From Halomonas sp. TD01 (GTDB lineage: Bacteria; Pseudomonadota; Gammaproteobacteria; Pseudomonadales; Halomonadaceae), in contig NZ_OV350343.1 of NCBI RefSeq assembly GCF_923868895.1, positions 1,054,001 through 1,118,000 on the forward strand: a stretch of 64,000 bases of DNA, in the 5' to 3' direction. Shown in pieces: positions 38,575 to 48,385 of this stretch. The translations under genes and the position numbers were made by a program. Every line of letters starts with the position of its first letter. Position 1 is the stretch's first letter. A model generated the notes under the pieces. The model searched no databases and was not told the DNA's origin. It worked only from the letters and a program-made list of their open reading frames with translations.

Positions 38575-39963
38575 ATGAGCGAGGCGACTTGCCCCCACCT
38601 CTACCGCTGGCGCAAAGCACTGCACCGAACAACGCAGCGCGTTAGTCAGTTACCTCACTACCGCACCAGTGGCCGAGTGATACGTGCCACCGGCATGGTC
38701 ATTGAGGTAGTAGGGTTGCGCGTGGCGGTGGGAAGTGCTTGTCGCATTGAGTTACCTGGCGCAGATGGTCGATTGAACGATAGCGATAAACATGCAGAAG
38801 CAGAGGTCGTCGGCTTTTCTGGCGACAAGCTGTTTCTTATGCCGCTAGAAGAGATTTCTGGCCTTATGCCGGGGGCCAGAGTGTCTCCGCTTAGTGATGG
38901 CAGTGGTCACAGCGCTCGACGTTTTCCGATTGGCGATGACTTGCTGGGGCGAGTGCTCGACGGCAACGGCAACCCATTGGACGACCGTGAAAATTTTGAG
39001 GATACGCCTCGGGCAACCCTTAAGGCGACGCCACTTAACCCGCTTTCCCGCGCACCTATCGATGCACAAATTGACGTCGGCATTCGTGCTATCAATGCGT
39101 TACTAAGCGTTGGCCGTGGCCAGCGTATGGGGCTCTTTGCTGGCTCAGGGGTGGGTAAGTCTGTACTGCTGGGCATGATGGCCCGCTATACACAGGCGGA
39201 TGTCATCGTGGTCGGACTCATCGGCGAGCGTGGTCGAGAAGTACAGGATTTCATTGACAACATTTTGGGGCCTGAAGGCCGCCGACGTGCGGTGGTCGTG
39301 GCGGCGCCCGCGGATACCTCACCGCTCCAGCGCTTACAAGGGGCCGCTTACGCAACGCGGCTGGCCGAAGGATTTCGAGATGCGGGGCGAAACGTTCTGC
39401 TGATTATGGATTCACTGACCCGCTACGCCATGGCACAGCGCGAGATTGCGCTCGCTATTGGCGAGCCGCCTGCCACCAAGGGCTATCCGCCTTCGGTGTT
39501 CGCTAAGTTACCCGGGCTTGTCGAGCGAGCCGGAAATGCTGAGCGCGGTGGCGGTTCGATCACCGCTTTTTATACAGTGCTGACCGAAGGTGATGATCAG
39601 CAAGACCCTATTGCCGATTCCGCTAGGGCAATTCTTGATGGCCATATCGTGCTCTCTCGAACGCTGGCGGAAGCTGGGCACTATCCGGCGATTGATATTG
39701 AAGCCTCGATCAGCCGTGCGATGACCGCCATTAGCTCCCCTGAACAGCTTCAAGAAGCTCGCATCTTTAAACAACTTTTTTCACGCTATCAGCGCAATCG
39801 TGACTTGATCAGCGTAGGGGCTTACAGCCCAGGGCACGACCCAAGACTGGACGAGGCGGTGAACCGCTTTCCGTCATTGGAACGATTTCTTCAGCAAAAC
39901 ATTGATGAGTGTGCACCGCTGGAAGCATCACGCCAAGCTCTGCACGCGGTAGTGGGAGGTTAG
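38575..39963 (+). CDS. fliI: Flagellar export ATPase FliI
   Basis: F1-beta-like ATPase of the export apparatus (462 aa). Walker A AGSGVGKS at 189-196, then [12 protein letters not shown] and Walker [20 protein letters not shown]. The frame is open to 38395, but that part overlaps fliH. The ATG at 38575 with AGGT just upstream gives the normal length. It follows fliH after 40 nt. Confidence 0.96.
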   Translation: MSEATCPHLYRWRKALHRTTQRVSQLPHYRTSGRVIRATGMVIEVVGLRVAVGSACRIELPGADGRLNDSDKHAEAEVVGFSGDKLFLMPLEEISGLMPGARVSPLSDGSGHSARRFPIGDDLLGRVLDGNGNPLDDRENFEDTPRATLKATPLNPLSRAPIDAQIDVGIRAINALLSVGRGQRMGLFAGSGVGKSVLLGMMARYTQADVIVVGLIGERGREVQDFIDNILGPEGRRRAVVVAAPADTSPLQRLQGAAYATRLAEGFRDAGRNVLLIMDSLTRYAMAQREIALAIGEPPATKGYPPSVFAKLPGLVERAGNAERGGGSITAFYTVLTEGDDQQDPIADSARAILDGHIVLSRTLAEAGHYPAIDIEASISRAMTAISSPEQLQEARIFKQLFSRYQRNRDLISVGAYSPGHDPRLDEAVNRFPSLERFLQQNIDECAPLEASRQALHAVVGG

Positions 39964-39965
39964 CG

Positions 39966-40418
39966 ATGAGTCATTCACAGCTCGACATGCTGACAGGCTT
40001 AGCCCGTGATGCTCGTGATAAAGCCGGGAAATTACTGGCTGAAGAGCGGCAAACGCAGCAACAAACAGAAGCACAGCTTCAATCGCTTAACCGTTATCGC
40101 GCTGAATACGCCGAGCGTTTACAGCAGGCGATGCGCAACGGCATCGACCCTGCCACTATGTACAATTATCAGCAATTCCTGGCGTCATTGGATGCCGCAC
40201 TCAGCCGAGCACGGCAAGCGCTTGTGGCCCAGCAAAAACGTGTCCAGCAAAGCCAACAGCACTGGCAGCAAGAACAGCGCAAGCTCTCCTCCTACGATAC
40301 GCTGACATCACGACGCCTATCAGAAGAGCATCGCCGTCAAGAACGTCATGAGCAGAAATCAAGTGATGACTTTGTGACCAACCGTTTAGCCCGTAAGCCG
40401 AATGATCAGGCGCATTAG
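39966..40418 (+). CDS. fliJ: Flagellar export chaperone-escort FliJ
   Basis: Coiled-coil protein of the export apparatus (150 aa). Rich in Gln, Arg and Glu, with an N-terminal LDMLTGLARDARDKAGKLL and long helices, as in FliJ. GGGAGG stands 6 nt before the ATG at 39966, two nt after the fliI stop. An upstream open extension overlaps fliI and is rejected. Confidence 0.9.
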   Translation: MSHSQLDMLTGLARDARDKAGKLLAEERQTQQQTEAQLQSLNRYRAEYAERLQQAMRNGIDPATMYNYQQFLASLDAALSRARQALVAQQKRVQQSQQHWQQEQRKLSSYDTLTSRRLSEEHRRQERHEQKSSDDFVTNRLARKPNDQAH

Positions 40419-40441
40419 CGCCGCGCCGAGGAGCTGTATCT

Positions 40442-43400
40442 ATGACTATTGAGCTATTGCTATCAATGCAGGGCCAGGGGGCTAATTCGTCATCCAACTC
40501 CTCAGCCCCAGGCTCTCCGCGTGCGGCGCAAGGCATGTTCCTTCAGGCGTTTACACAGGCTGCAAGCCTTCAGGCACGCACGCTGCTCACTAATGCCCAA
40601 GCGGAAAACACGCCTACCGTTCCACTGAGCGATATCGTTGAACAATTAGCATCACTCGATAGTGAGCTGGATGAGAAAACACTTTCAACCATAGTGGCCT
40701 CTGTAAGCGCTCAGGGGCAGGCTGGCGATACCTTCTCTTCTGGTGTCGATACCGTTGCGCCTGCCCAAACGCTAGAAACGGCATCTGCTGCGCGAGAACA
40801 AGCGAGGACACCAGAACACGTCTCCCCATCGCTTGCCAGCGAAGGCGCTGAGACAACCACGCGGATTACTATCGAAGAAGTCGCCTCGCGCTTAGCCCTC
40901 ATCGCGTCATATTCTACGCCACCAACCGCAACCAACCATGCGGGTTCCAGTGCACAGTCTTCTCACAGCGCAGCGTCAAGCTTAGCTACGGCTACGGCTA
41001 CGGCTACGGCTACGGCTCAAGCATCATCGGATAGCCCTAAGCCTGCCAACGCTTCACCTTCCGCCGCCTCTTTCCTTGATCGCACAACACTCGCGATGCC
41101 CGCAGCGTTGTCTGATCGCGCGTTAGCCGCTGAGCCTACCCCCCTCGCACGGACACAAGGTCAAGGTCATACTCAAACACTGGCCTCCAACCAGCCTGCG
41201 ACGCTGCAAACATCTTCTACAGTGGCCACCAATAGCGGTGCCTCATCCGTAGCGCCGCTGCCTGCTAATGGCACGGCCGCTACGTCGCAAGACACCCCCG
41301 CTAGCGCTGCCCCGCGTGATGTGCAGGTAGCGCTAACCGGCGAAAGAGCCGTTGCTGAAGCACCGCGGGCAACGTCACAACCAATAGCGCCGCAAGCAAC
41401 TGCACAGGCAGCGTCTCTCGCGCCAGCCAGTGCGTCGCCACAGGGTATGTCACCTGCATCCAGCGCTGGCTCAGCATCAGTGATGTCGTCGTCCCCTGCT
41501 AATGCTCCAGCGGCCGCGTTGCAAGGCACTCCCGCCCGCGGCGCTGCTCCACGTGATGGGCAGATCGCCCAAACCGGCGAAAGAGCCGTTGCAGAAGCAC
41601 CACGGACAACGACACAATTAACAGCGCCACAACCAACGTCACAAGCAACTGTACAGCCAGCGTCTCTCTCGCCAGCCAGTGCGTCGCCACAGGGTCTTTC
41701 ACCGGCGCCCAGCGCAGGTTCGGCGCCAGTAACACCTCCGTTACCGGCTAATGCTCCAGCGGCCGCGTTGCAAAACACTCCCGCTAGCGCTACTCCACGT
41801 GATGTGCAGATTGCCCAAACCGGCGAAAGAGCCGTTGCAGAAGCACCACGGCCAACGACACAAGCGACCGCGCAGCCAGCGTCTTCCACGACAAACAGTG
41901 GGGCGGCACAGGGTCTTTCACCGGCGCCCAGCACTGGTTCAGCGCCAGTAACACCTCCGTTACCTGCTAATGCTCCAGCGGCTGCGTTGCAAGACCCCCC
42001 CGCTAGCGCTACTCCACGTGATGGGCAGGTAGCCCAAACCGGCGAAAGAGCCGTTGCTGAAGCACCACGGCCAACGACACAAGCAACCGCGCAACCAGCG
42101 TCTTCCACGACAAACAGTGGAGCGGCACAGGGTCTTTCACCGGCGCCCAGCACTGGTTCAGCGCCAGTAACACCTCCGTTACCGGCTAATGCTCCAGCGG
42201 CTGCGTTGCAAGCCCCCCCCGCTAGCGCTGCTCCGCGTGATGGGCAGGTAGCCCAAACCGGCGAAAAAGCCGTTGCAGAAGCACTACGGTCAACGACACA
42301 AGCAACCGCACAGCCAGCGTCTTCCACGGCAAGCAGTGGAGCGGCACAGGGTCTTTCACCGGCGCCCAGCACTGGTTCAGCACCAGTAACACCTCCGTTA
42401 CCGGCTAATGCTCCAGCGGCCACGTTGCAAGATACACCCGCTAGCGCTACTCCGCGTGATGGGCAGGTAGCCCAAACCGACGAAAAAGCCGTTGCAGAAG
42501 CACTACGGTCAACGACACAAGCAACCGCACAACCAGCGTCTTCCACAACAAACAGTGGAACGCCACAAGGCCTTGCACCGGCGCCCAGCACTAGCTCTAT
42601 GCCAGTAACACCTCCGTTACCGGCTAATGCTCCAGCGGCCACATTGCAAGACACCCCCGCTAGCGTTGCTCAACGTGATGGGCAGGTAGCACAAACCGGC
42701 GAAAGAGCAGCGGCTGAAGCACCACGGGCGACGACGGCAACGACACCTACGCCAAGCAGCGCTTCTGCGTCAGTAATGCCGCCGCTGCCTGTCAATAGTT
42801 CAGCCACCGCACTGCCCACTAACACGGCTGAACTGGCTCAATCTGCAGCTGGCTCCTCGCTAACCAGTGCTCTGGCAGCTACAGCACAAGCAGTTGGCGT
42901 CACTGGCGCCTCGCGCCCAACCCCGTCAAGCGTTAACGCATTGCCGACGGAAGCAGCCACCAAACCAGCTAATGTCTCGGCACTCCCGGCATCGCTAGAA
43001 ACCATCCCAGCCCAGCCGTTTACGACCATGCAGCCAGGTATGCATGCGCTGTCTCCGCTCAATACTGCACTAGCGTCAACGCCGACTATGAACGCTGACG
43101 CGATGATGGCTGGCTTACTTGCCGAAGCAGAGACGGCGAGCGCAACCAGCAGTGCGAGCAAAGGCAGTGAGCAAGTGTTGCCTGCATCGCTGACCTCTCA
43201 AAACCAAGCAATGCCCAACAGCCCAGCGACAGCGACCTTAAACACACCGCTCACCAGTCCCGCTTGGCCTTCCCAGTTAGGGCAACAGTTAATTCAGTTT
43301 GCTCAGCGAGGCGGAGAGCATCAGGTTAAAATGCAGTTGCACCCTGCCGAGCTAGGGCCATTATCGATCACTCTTAAGGTGACCGAACAGGGCACACAAG

Positions 43401-43672
43401 CACACTTTTTATCGTCACACGCCCCAGTTCGTCAGGCCATCGAGCAAGCCATTCCTCAACTGCGTGAAGCACTTGCTGAACAGGGCATCTCATTAGGCGA
43501 AACCTCCGTAGGCGAGCAGCAGAACCCCAACGAACAGGCCTTTGCCCAGCAAACGCCAGGAAAAGCAGCCGGCAGCCGAGGCGGTGAGCTAGGTAACGAT
43601 GATAGTGTCCCTTCGCCTATCGAGGCGGATGACCACGGTAGCCAAGATGGTCGTGTAGATCTCTATGCTTAA
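40442..43672 (+). CDS. fliK: Hook-length control protein FliK with tandem repeat ruler
   Basis: Very long FliK (1076 aa, against about 400 in Salmonella). A long Ala/Pro/Thr/Ser-rich N-terminal part contains 73-residue tandem repeats (about residues 274-783). The conserved C-terminal domain at about 950-1040 includes QVKMQLHPAELGPLSITLKV and FLSSHAPVRQAIE. FliK measures the hook by its extended N-terminal part and then flips FlhB, so repeat number could set hook length. GAGGAG lies 9 nt before the ATG. Second to last gene before the fliL hairpins; a separate FliK-like protein lies at 29659. Confidence 0.94.
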   Translation: MTIELLLSMQGQGANSSSNSSAPGSPRAAQGMFLQAFTQAASLQARTLLTNAQAENTPTVPLSDIVEQLASLDSELDEKTLSTIVASVSAQGQAGDTFSSGVDTVAPAQTLETASAAREQARTPEHVSPSLASEGAETTTRITIEEVASRLALIASYSTPPTATNHAGSSAQSSHSAASSLATATATATATAQASSDSPKPANASPSAASFLDRTTLAMPAALSDRALAAEPTPLARTQGQGHTQTLASNQPATLQTSSTVATNSGASSVAPLPANGTAATSQDTPASAAPRDVQVALTGERAVAEAPRATSQPIAPQATAQAASLAPASASPQGMSPASSAGSASVMSSSPANAPAAALQGTPARGAAPRDGQIAQTGERAVAEAPRTTTQLTAPQPTSQATVQPASLSPASASPQGLSPAPSAGSAPVTPPLPANAPAAALQNTPASATPRDVQIAQTGERAVAEAPRPTTQATAQPASSTTNSGAAQGLSPAPSTGSAPVTPPLPANAPAAALQDPPASATPRDGQVAQTGERAVAEAPRPTTQATAQPASSTTNSGAAQGLSPAPSTGSAPVTPPLPANAPAAALQAPPASAAPRDGQVAQTGEKAVAEALRSTTQATAQPASSTASSGAAQGLSPAPSTGSAPVTPPLPANAPAATLQDTPASATPRDGQVAQTDEKAVAEALRSTTQATAQPASSTTNSGTPQGLAPAPSTSSMPVTPPLPANAPAATLQDTPASVAQRDGQVAQTGERAAAEAPRATTATTPTPSSASASVMPPLPVNSSATALPTNTAELAQSAAGSSLTSALAATAQAVGVTGASRPTPSSVNALPTEAATKPANVSALPASLETIPAQPFTTMQPGMHALSPLNTALASTPTMNADAMMAGLLAEAETASATSSASKGSEQVLPASLTSQNQAMPNSPATATLNTPLTSPAWPSQLGQQLIQFAQRGGEHQVKMQLHPAELGPLSITLKVTEQGTQAHFLSSHAPVRQAIEQAIPQLREALAEQGISLGETSVGEQQNPNEQAFAQQTPGKAAGSRGGELGNDDSVPSPIEADDHGSQDGRVDLYA
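40985..41014 (+). repeat. Hexanucleotide microsatellite (GCTACG)x5 in fliK
   Basis: Five perfect GCTACG units encode an alternating Ala-Thr run. The unit is a multiple of three, so slippage would change protein length without breaking the frame. Confidence 0.95.
41261..42787 (+). repeat. Tandem repeats of 219 bp (73 codons) in fliK
   Basis: Units can be phased on CCTGCTAATG / CCGGCTAATG at 41261, 41495, 41744, 41963, 42182, 42401 and 42620. The four units from 41744 to 42619 have an exact 219-bp period and are nearly identical; the first two are longer (234 and 249) and more diverged, and the last is shortened (about 168). Each encodes a segment with LSPAPSTGSAPVTPPLPANA and VAQTGE(R/K)AVAEA. 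Confidence 0.93.
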
Positions 43673-43740
43673 TTCCAAGATTAGCGTTGAGTATGACAAC
43701 ACTGATGCTCACGACATCACGTAACTAAACCAAAAGATAG

Positions 43741-43755
43741 GCTCATCCAATGAGC
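43741..43755 (+). other. Small hairpin in fliK-fliL gap
   Basis: GCTCAT cca ATGAGC followed by TTGTTCATTTC. The T-rich tail makes it a weak terminator candidate after fliK. Confidence 0.4.
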
Positions 43756-43768
43756 TTGTTCATTTCAT

Positions 43769-43814
43769 CACCTGTAACAGCGTTAGGCATAATGCTTGGC
43801 TAGTGTTACGGGTG
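43769..43814 (+). promoter_or_regulatory. Long inverted repeat directly upstream of fliL
   Basis: Arms CACCTGTAACA (43769-43779) and TGTTACGGGTG (43804-43814) pair over 11 bp with one G-T wobble. The 24-nt loop contains the palindrome GCATAATGC. It ends 19 nt before the fliL ATG, so it could act as a protein site or as an RNA structure affecting fliL translation. Confidence 0.45.
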
Positions 43815-43833
43815 AAATTTATGGGAACAGCAA

Positions 43834-44310
43834 ATGGCAGAAGCAAGCGGCGGATCTAAAAAACTGCTTTGGATAATGATTGTGTTGGTACTGCTTTCGT
43901 CAGCGGGTGCAGCGGCAGCTATTTATTTAGTGCTGGATCAGCGCGGCGGAAATGCTGAAAACGGTGAAACACAGCAGAAAGTTGAGCATGTTCCACCTGT
44001 TTTCACACGTATTGACCCGTTTACTGTCAATTTGGCAGATGACCGTTATGGCTCCCGTTTGCTTTATACCGGCATTACGCTTCGGGTTGGCAACGAGCAA
44101 AGTAAGGCGATTATTGAAGAACACATGCCCCAGGTGCGTAGCCGCTTGCTTATTTTATTATCAGGCAAACAGGCCAATGAATTAACGTCCACTGAGGGTA
44201 AAGAAGAGCTGGCCCAAGCAATCATTAGCCGCTTGAACGTTCCTCTTACCGAAAACCAGCCTCCCCTAGACTTACGGGAAGTGCTGTTTACCGAATTCAT
44301 TGTGCAATAA
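43834..44310 (+). CDS. fliL: Flagellar basal-body-associated protein FliL
   Basis: Single-pass membrane protein (158 aa) that surrounds the stator. Membrane helix at about 9-33 (KKLLWIMIVLVLL), then a periplasmic domain with FTRIDPFTVNLAD, LLYTGITLRV and the C-terminal VLFTEFIVQ. GGGAA 7 nt before the ATG. The 161-nt gap from fliK carries two hairpins. Confidence 0.95.
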   Translation: MAEASGGSKKLLWIMIVLVLLSSAGAAAAIYLVLDQRGGNAENGETQQKVEHVPPVFTRIDPFTVNLADDRYGSRLLYTGITLRVGNEQSKAIIEEHMPQVRSRLLILLSGKQANELTSTEGKEELAQAIISRLNVPLTENQPPLDLREVLFTEFIVQ

Positions 44311-44331
44311 CCCCGGGAACTGGAGCCGTTC

Positions 44332-45387
44332 ATGTCGCAGGACGATCTACTGTCCCAGGAAGAAATTGATGCCTTACTAAAGGGCGTCAGTGGAGATGAT
44401 GAGCCTGCTGCTCCGTCATCGTCCACACAAGAGGAAGTGCGCGTTCGCCCCTACGATCCCTCGACACAACATCGAGTGATTCGTGAGCGCTTACACGCGT
44501 TAGACTTTATTAATGAGCGTTTTGCACGCTACTTCCGCAATGGTCTATTCAACTTGATACGGCGTAGTGCCGATATCACCGTTGAATCGGTGCGTTACCA
44601 GAGCTTTAGCGACTTTTCGCGCAATGTTCCGGTACCCACTAACTTGAATCTAGTGTCAATGAAGCCGCTGCGCGGGTCGGCACTCGTGGTCTTTCCACCT
44701 AATCTGGTATTTATGGTGGTGGATAACTTGTTTGGTGGCGACGGTCGTTTTGTGACGAAATCGGATGGCCGTGAATTCACTAATACTGAGCAGCGTATTA
44801 TCCAACGCCTGCTCAATTTGGCTATTGATGCCTACCAAGAGGCGTGGAAGGTTGTTTATCCGTTAGAGGTGTTTTTTCTACGCTCCGAAGTGCAATCCAA
44901 GTTTGCCAACATCACCAACTCGCCCAACGAGATTGTGGTGAACACCAAGTTCAATATCGAAGTGGGCAACCTGTCGAGCAACTTCCAGATTTGCATGCCC
45001 TACGCCATGATCGAACCGCTTAGGGATTTGCTCGCCAATCCGATTAATGACAGCAACCATGACCACGACGGTACATGGTCACGGCGCATGGCGAACGAGC
45101 TTCGCCAATCAGAAGTTGAGCTAGTTGCTGAATTTGCCCAAATACCCAGCCGCATCGCCCACGTAATGGGGCTTAAAAAGGGCGATGTATTGCCCATGGA
45201 TATTCCCAACACGATCACCGCTCGTGTCGACGGTGTCCCGGTGATGGAGTGCGAGTACGGGAGCCAACAGCAGCAACGCGCACTACGCGTACTGCGTATG
45301 ATCGACCATGCCGCTATGAATAACCTATCGTCCAAGGACTTTATTAAAGGTTCAACGCGACAGAAAGCCAAGGAACCCAAAGCATGA
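44332..45387 (+). CDS. fliM: Flagellar motor switch protein FliM
   Basis: C-ring protein (351 aa) that receives CheY-P. The N-terminal CheY-binding peptide is clear (LLSQEEIDALLKGV, residues 6-19). The CheC-like middle domain includes LRGSALVVFPPNLVFMVVDNLFGG split over about 118-140, and the C-terminus is a SpoA domain. A CTGGAG site precedes the ATG. FliN begins inside its last codons. Confidence 0.97.
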   Translation: MSQDDLLSQEEIDALLKGVSGDDEPAAPSSSTQEEVRVRPYDPSTQHRVIRERLHALDFINERFARYFRNGLFNLIRRSADITVESVRYQSFSDFSRNVPVPTNLNLVSMKPLRGSALVVFPPNLVFMVVDNLFGGDGRFVTKSDGREFTNTEQRIIQRLLNLAIDAYQEAWKVVYPLEVFFLRSEVQSKFANITNSPNEIVVNTKFNIEVGNLSSNFQICMPYAMIEPLRDLLANPINDSNHDHDGTWSRRMANELRQSEVELVAEFAQIPSRIAHVMGLKKGDVLPMDIPNTITARVDGVPVMECEYGSQQQQRALRVLRMIDHAAMNNLSSKDFIKGSTRQKAKEPKA

Positions 45388-45902
45388 CTGATCCAAATAA
45401 ACCCGATCAAAAAGTCTCTGATGATGATTGGGCGGACGCCATGTCTGAGCAAGAAGAACCCAGTTCAAGTGCCGATGCCGCAGGCGAGGAAGACCCATGG
45501 GCAGCGGCCATGGCCGAGCAAGAGGCCGCTGAAGAAGCAGATACTTCCAGCAGTGAGCCGGAACCAGAAGCGCCTGTTGCTAAACCGGCGAGTGATGAAG
45601 TATTTCGCCCTTTAAGTGCTGAAAGCGGCCATGCCGAGTCTCGCGACTTGGAAATGATCATGGACATCCCGGTCAAGCTAACGGTGGAGCTAGGCCGTAC
45701 GAAGCTGACCATCAAGCAACTACTTGAGCTTGCCCAGGGGTCGGTGATTGAGTTGGAAGGTCTCGCTGGCGAGCCCATGGACATTTTGATCAATGGCTAT
45801 TTAATCGCCCAGGGGGAAGTGGTCGTGGTGGATGATAAATACGGCATTCGAATCACAGAGATTATTACCCCCTCTGAGCGTATTCATAAACTGAACCGAT
45901 GA
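45384..45902 (+). CDS. fliN: Flagellar motor switch protein FliN
   Basis: C-ring protein (172 aa). The first about 90 residues are acidic and repetitive (two similar DxWADAMSEQEE / DPWAAAMAEQEA blocks), longer than the E. coli N-terminus. The SpoA domain follows (IMDIPVKLTVELGRTKLTIK, PMDILINGYLIAQGEVVVV). Overlaps fliM by 4 nt (ATGA) and fliO by 4 nt. Confidence 0.96.
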   Translation: MTDPNKPDQKVSDDDWADAMSEQEEPSSSADAAGEEDPWAAAMAEQEAAEEADTSSSEPEPEAPVAKPASDEVFRPLSAESGHAESRDLEMIMDIPVKLTVELGRTKLTIKQLLELAQGSVIELEGLAGEPMDILINGYLIAQGEVVVVDDKYGIRITEIITPSERIHKLNR

Positions 45903-46351
45903 GCGTCGCTTCCTCTCCTTCATCAAGCACGTCACTTGATGCCATAAGCGGCAGCGGTGATGCCTTAATAGGCATGGCAGCACTAGGCAAAACAGCAGCA
46001 GCACTAGCACTGGTCATTGCCATTATTCTGCTATGCACAGCGGTACTGAAACGCTGGCAAACCGCACGCCATCAACACGGTGCCCACTTAAAAATTGTGG
46101 GCAACACCGCGGTAGGCAATCGCGAGCGTATTGTCGTGGTTGAGATAGAGGACACCTGGCTGGTCGTCGGCGTTAGCAATGGGCGGATAACGAAACTACA
46201 TGAGCGTCCAGCGCCGACGGATCGCCCCACTTCGTCGCCCCCCGAGGCTCCTTCGCGTTTTCCTCAGCGTTTAGCCCAGGCAATTGCCACCAGCCGGGGC
46301 AAGCACGATCACCAGCCCCCTACCGCCTCTGATTCAAACCACACACCATGA
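45899..46351 (+). CDS. fliO: Flagellar export assembly protein FliO
   Basis: FliO (150 aa), which helps assemble the FliP ring. One membrane helix (about 29-50, [19 protein letters not shown]), then the small FliO domain ([29 protein letters not shown] split over 61-90) and a proline-rich tail. Overlaps fliN and fliP by 4 nt each. Confidence 0.9.
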   Translation: MSVASSPSSSTSLDAISGSGDALIGMAALGKTAAALALVIAIILLCTAVLKRWQTARHQHGAHLKIVGNTAVGNRERIVVVEIEDTWLVVGVSNGRITKLHERPAPTDRPTSSPPEAPSRFPQRLAQAIATSRGKHDHQPPTASDSNHTP

Positions 46352-47127
46352 GATTCGAGATGCACTTCGCTTGGCCTTATGGGCGGCGTTGGTGGCTGAT
46401 CCTTGCCGCTATCGCCTGCTGCTTATTTATTCTACCTGCTCACGCACAGCAGCTTCCTGGGCTGGTTTCTCAGCCTTTAGACAATGGTGGTCAGCAGTGG
46501 TCGCTGTCGTTACAAACGCTGCTATTTTTAAGCTCTCTGGCTTTTCTGCCAGCAATGCTACTAATGATGACCAGCTTTACGCGCATCATTATTGTACTTA
46601 GCTTGCTCAGGACAGCCATGGGTACACAGGCAACACCGCCGAACCAGGTTTTATTAGGTATCGCGCTATTCTTGACGTTTTTTATTATGTCGCCTGTCTT
46701 AAACCAAGTGTACGACACCGCTTGGATGCCGCTCACTAATGAAGCGATCAATTTTGAAGAGTTCTTACTGCGGGCTCAGCAACCGTTTCGTGAATTCATG
46801 CTCGCCCAAACCCGCGAGCCTGATTTAGCGCTGTTCGTTCGCCTAGCGGATGTAGGCCCGATGCAAGGCCCAGAAGAGCTGCCTATGCGAGTCTTACTGC
46901 CTGCTTTTGTCACCAGTGAGCTTAAAACCGCGTTTCAGATTGGTTTTACTATTTTTATTCCCTTTCTGATTATCGACTTAGTGGTTGCTAGTACGCTGAT
47001 GGCGCTAGGCATGATGATGGTGCCACCGATTACGATTTCACTGCCCTTTAAGCTCATGCTGTTTGTATTGGTCGATGGCTGGCAGTTGATTATTGGCTCG
47101 CTAGCAGAAAGCTTTTACATGATTTGA
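46348..47127 (+). CDS. fliP: Flagellar export gate protein FliP
   Basis: Core export gate protein (259 aa). A cleavable signal sequence (ending near AHAQQ) is followed by four membrane helices, with the family signatures [38 protein letters not shown] and the late [21 protein letters not shown] region. Start ATG overlaps fliO. Confidence 0.97.
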   Translation: MRFEMHFAWPYGRRWWLILAAIACCLFILPAHAQQLPGLVSQPLDNGGQQWSLSLQTLLFLSSLAFLPAMLLMMTSFTRIIIVLSLLRTAMGTQATPPNQVLLGIALFLTFFIMSPVLNQVYDTAWMPLTNEAINFEEFLLRAQQPFREFMLAQTREPDLALFVRLADVGPMQGPEELPMRVLLPAFVTSELKTAFQIGFTIFIPFLIIDLVVASTLMALGMMMVPPITISLPFKLMLFVLVDGWQLIIGSLAESFYMI

Positions 47128-47155
47128 GCGTCGCGTTCAGCGACCAGGAGTATCC

Positions 47156-47425
47156 ATGACCCCGGAAATGGTGATGAGCATTGCTTACCAAGGCATGCGG
47201 GTAACGCTTTTTCTTGCAGGCCCTATGCTGCTGGCCGCCCTTTTCACTGGCCTTATCATTAGCTTGTTCCAGGCAGCGACTCAAATAAATGAAATGACGC
47301 TGACTTTCATTCCCAAAATATTAGCCGTATTTGCCGTCCTGGTACTTGCCGGACCTTGGCTAATTGGTTTGATCACCGACTTCACGCATCGTCTCTTCAC
47401 CAATATCCCCAGCATGGTGATGTAA
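47156..47425 (+). CDS. fliQ: Flagellar export gate protein FliQ
   Basis: Two-helix export gate protein (89 aa, normal length), with LISLFQAATQINEMTLTF and the second helix ILAVFAVLVLAGPWLIGL. A CAGGAG site lies 5 nt before the ATG. Confidence 0.97.
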   Translation: MTPEMVMSIAYQGMRVTLFLAGPMLLAALFTGLIISLFQAATQINEMTLTFIPKILAVFAVLVLAGPWLIGLITDFTHRLFTNIPSMVM

Positions 47426-47429
47426 CGCC

Positions 47430-48221
47430 ATGGTGGAGGTGACGTTTGCCCAGCTACAGGCGTGGTTAGTGGCCTTCCTTTGGCCATTTACACGCATTAC
47501 TGCCTTTATGGCGGCCTCGCCTCTATGGGGCCATTCCAGCGTTCCGAATCAGGCTAAGGTGGGACTGGCGGCTATCATTGCTATTGTGATTGCCCCTATA
47601 TTGCCTGCCATGCCTAACGTACCCATCATGTCATGGGCTAGCCTGGGCATCATGATTGAGCAGCTATTGATAGGTATTGCGATTGGCTTGGTCATGCATA
47701 TTATTTTCGCCGTGGTACAGGCGGCCGGGGAGTTTATCGGTTTGCAGATGGGCTTGGCGTTTGCCAGTTTTTTCGATACGTCGAGCGGCACCAATATCAT
47801 GGTGCTATCACGTATTCTTTATATGATTACGCTATTGATGTTTCTTGCTTTGAACGGCCACCTGATGGTGTTAGAAACGTTAATAATGAGCTTTGAAACG
47901 TTACCCATTGGCATTGGTGCCTTAAACCCGAATGCGTTTGAGCTACTGGCGCGCTATGCGGGAACTATTTTTGCTTCCGGAATGCTGCTTGCGCTGCCGC
48001 TAGTTGGCTCACTGTTGATCATTAACTTAGCACTCGGCATTCTTAACCGTTCTGCGCCGCAGCTGACGGTATTCAATATCGGCTTCCCCGCCTCGCTAAC
48101 CGTAGGGCTTACCCTGTTAATGGTATTAATGACCGACATTGGCCGCTTTTTACAGCAGCTCTTTAGCCAGGGGCTGGCCTTTATGCAGAGCTTGATCGAA
48201 ACCATGGCACCGCTAGGCTAG
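47430..48221 (+). CDS. fliR: Flagellar export gate protein FliR
   Basis: Multi-helix export gate protein (263 aa) that closes the FliPQR channel. Family marks include FLWPFTRITAFMAASPLWG near the start, EFIGLQMGLAFASFFD in the middle, and NIGFPASLTVGL near the end. It starts 4 nt after fliQ and is the last gene of the fliF-R run, followed by a strong terminator. Confidence 0.97.
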   Translation: MVEVTFAQLQAWLVAFLWPFTRITAFMAASPLWGHSSVPNQAKVGLAAIIAIVIAPILPAMPNVPIMSWASLGIMIEQLLIGIAIGLVMHIIFAVVQAAGEFIGLQMGLAFASFFDTSSGTNIMVLSRILYMITLLMFLALNGHLMVLETLIMSFETLPIGIGALNPNAFELLARYAGTIFASGMLLALPLVGSLLIINLALGILNRSAPQLTVFNIGFPASLTVGLTLLMVLMTDIGRFLQQLFSQGLAFMQSLIETMAPLG

Positions 48222-48301
48222 TGTTCAAAGTACTAATTTTTTAAATGCTGTTTTTTTAAATTCTGGGCTTTTTAAAAAAAAGAGCTGTGAAACGCATCTG
48301 C

Positions 48302-48349
48302 AAAAAGGCCCCAACCCTAAGCTTACCGCTTTAGGTTGGGGCCTTTTTT
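48302..48349. terminator. Strong bidirectional terminator between fliR and flgL
   Basis: An A-flanked, T-flanked stem, AAAAAGGCCCCAACC with CTAA pairing to TTAGGTTGGGGCCTTTTT (one bulged C), with a loop of about 10 nt. A-runs on the left and T-runs on the right let it stop both converging transcripts. Confidence 0.93.
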
Positions 48350-48385
48350 GACGAAGCGTCATGTTTTACTCGAAGCTGGCCGTGT

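Noticed and set aside
41173..42654. 493-codon open frame on the minus strand
   Set aside because: It lies entirely antisense to the fliK repeats; its length comes from repeat units that lack stops in that frame, and its product is itself a simple Ala/Gly/Val repeat with no family signs.
41261..42787. CRISPR-like array
   Set aside because: The direct repeats are contiguous 219-bp coding units in frame with fliK, not short repeats with unique spacers.
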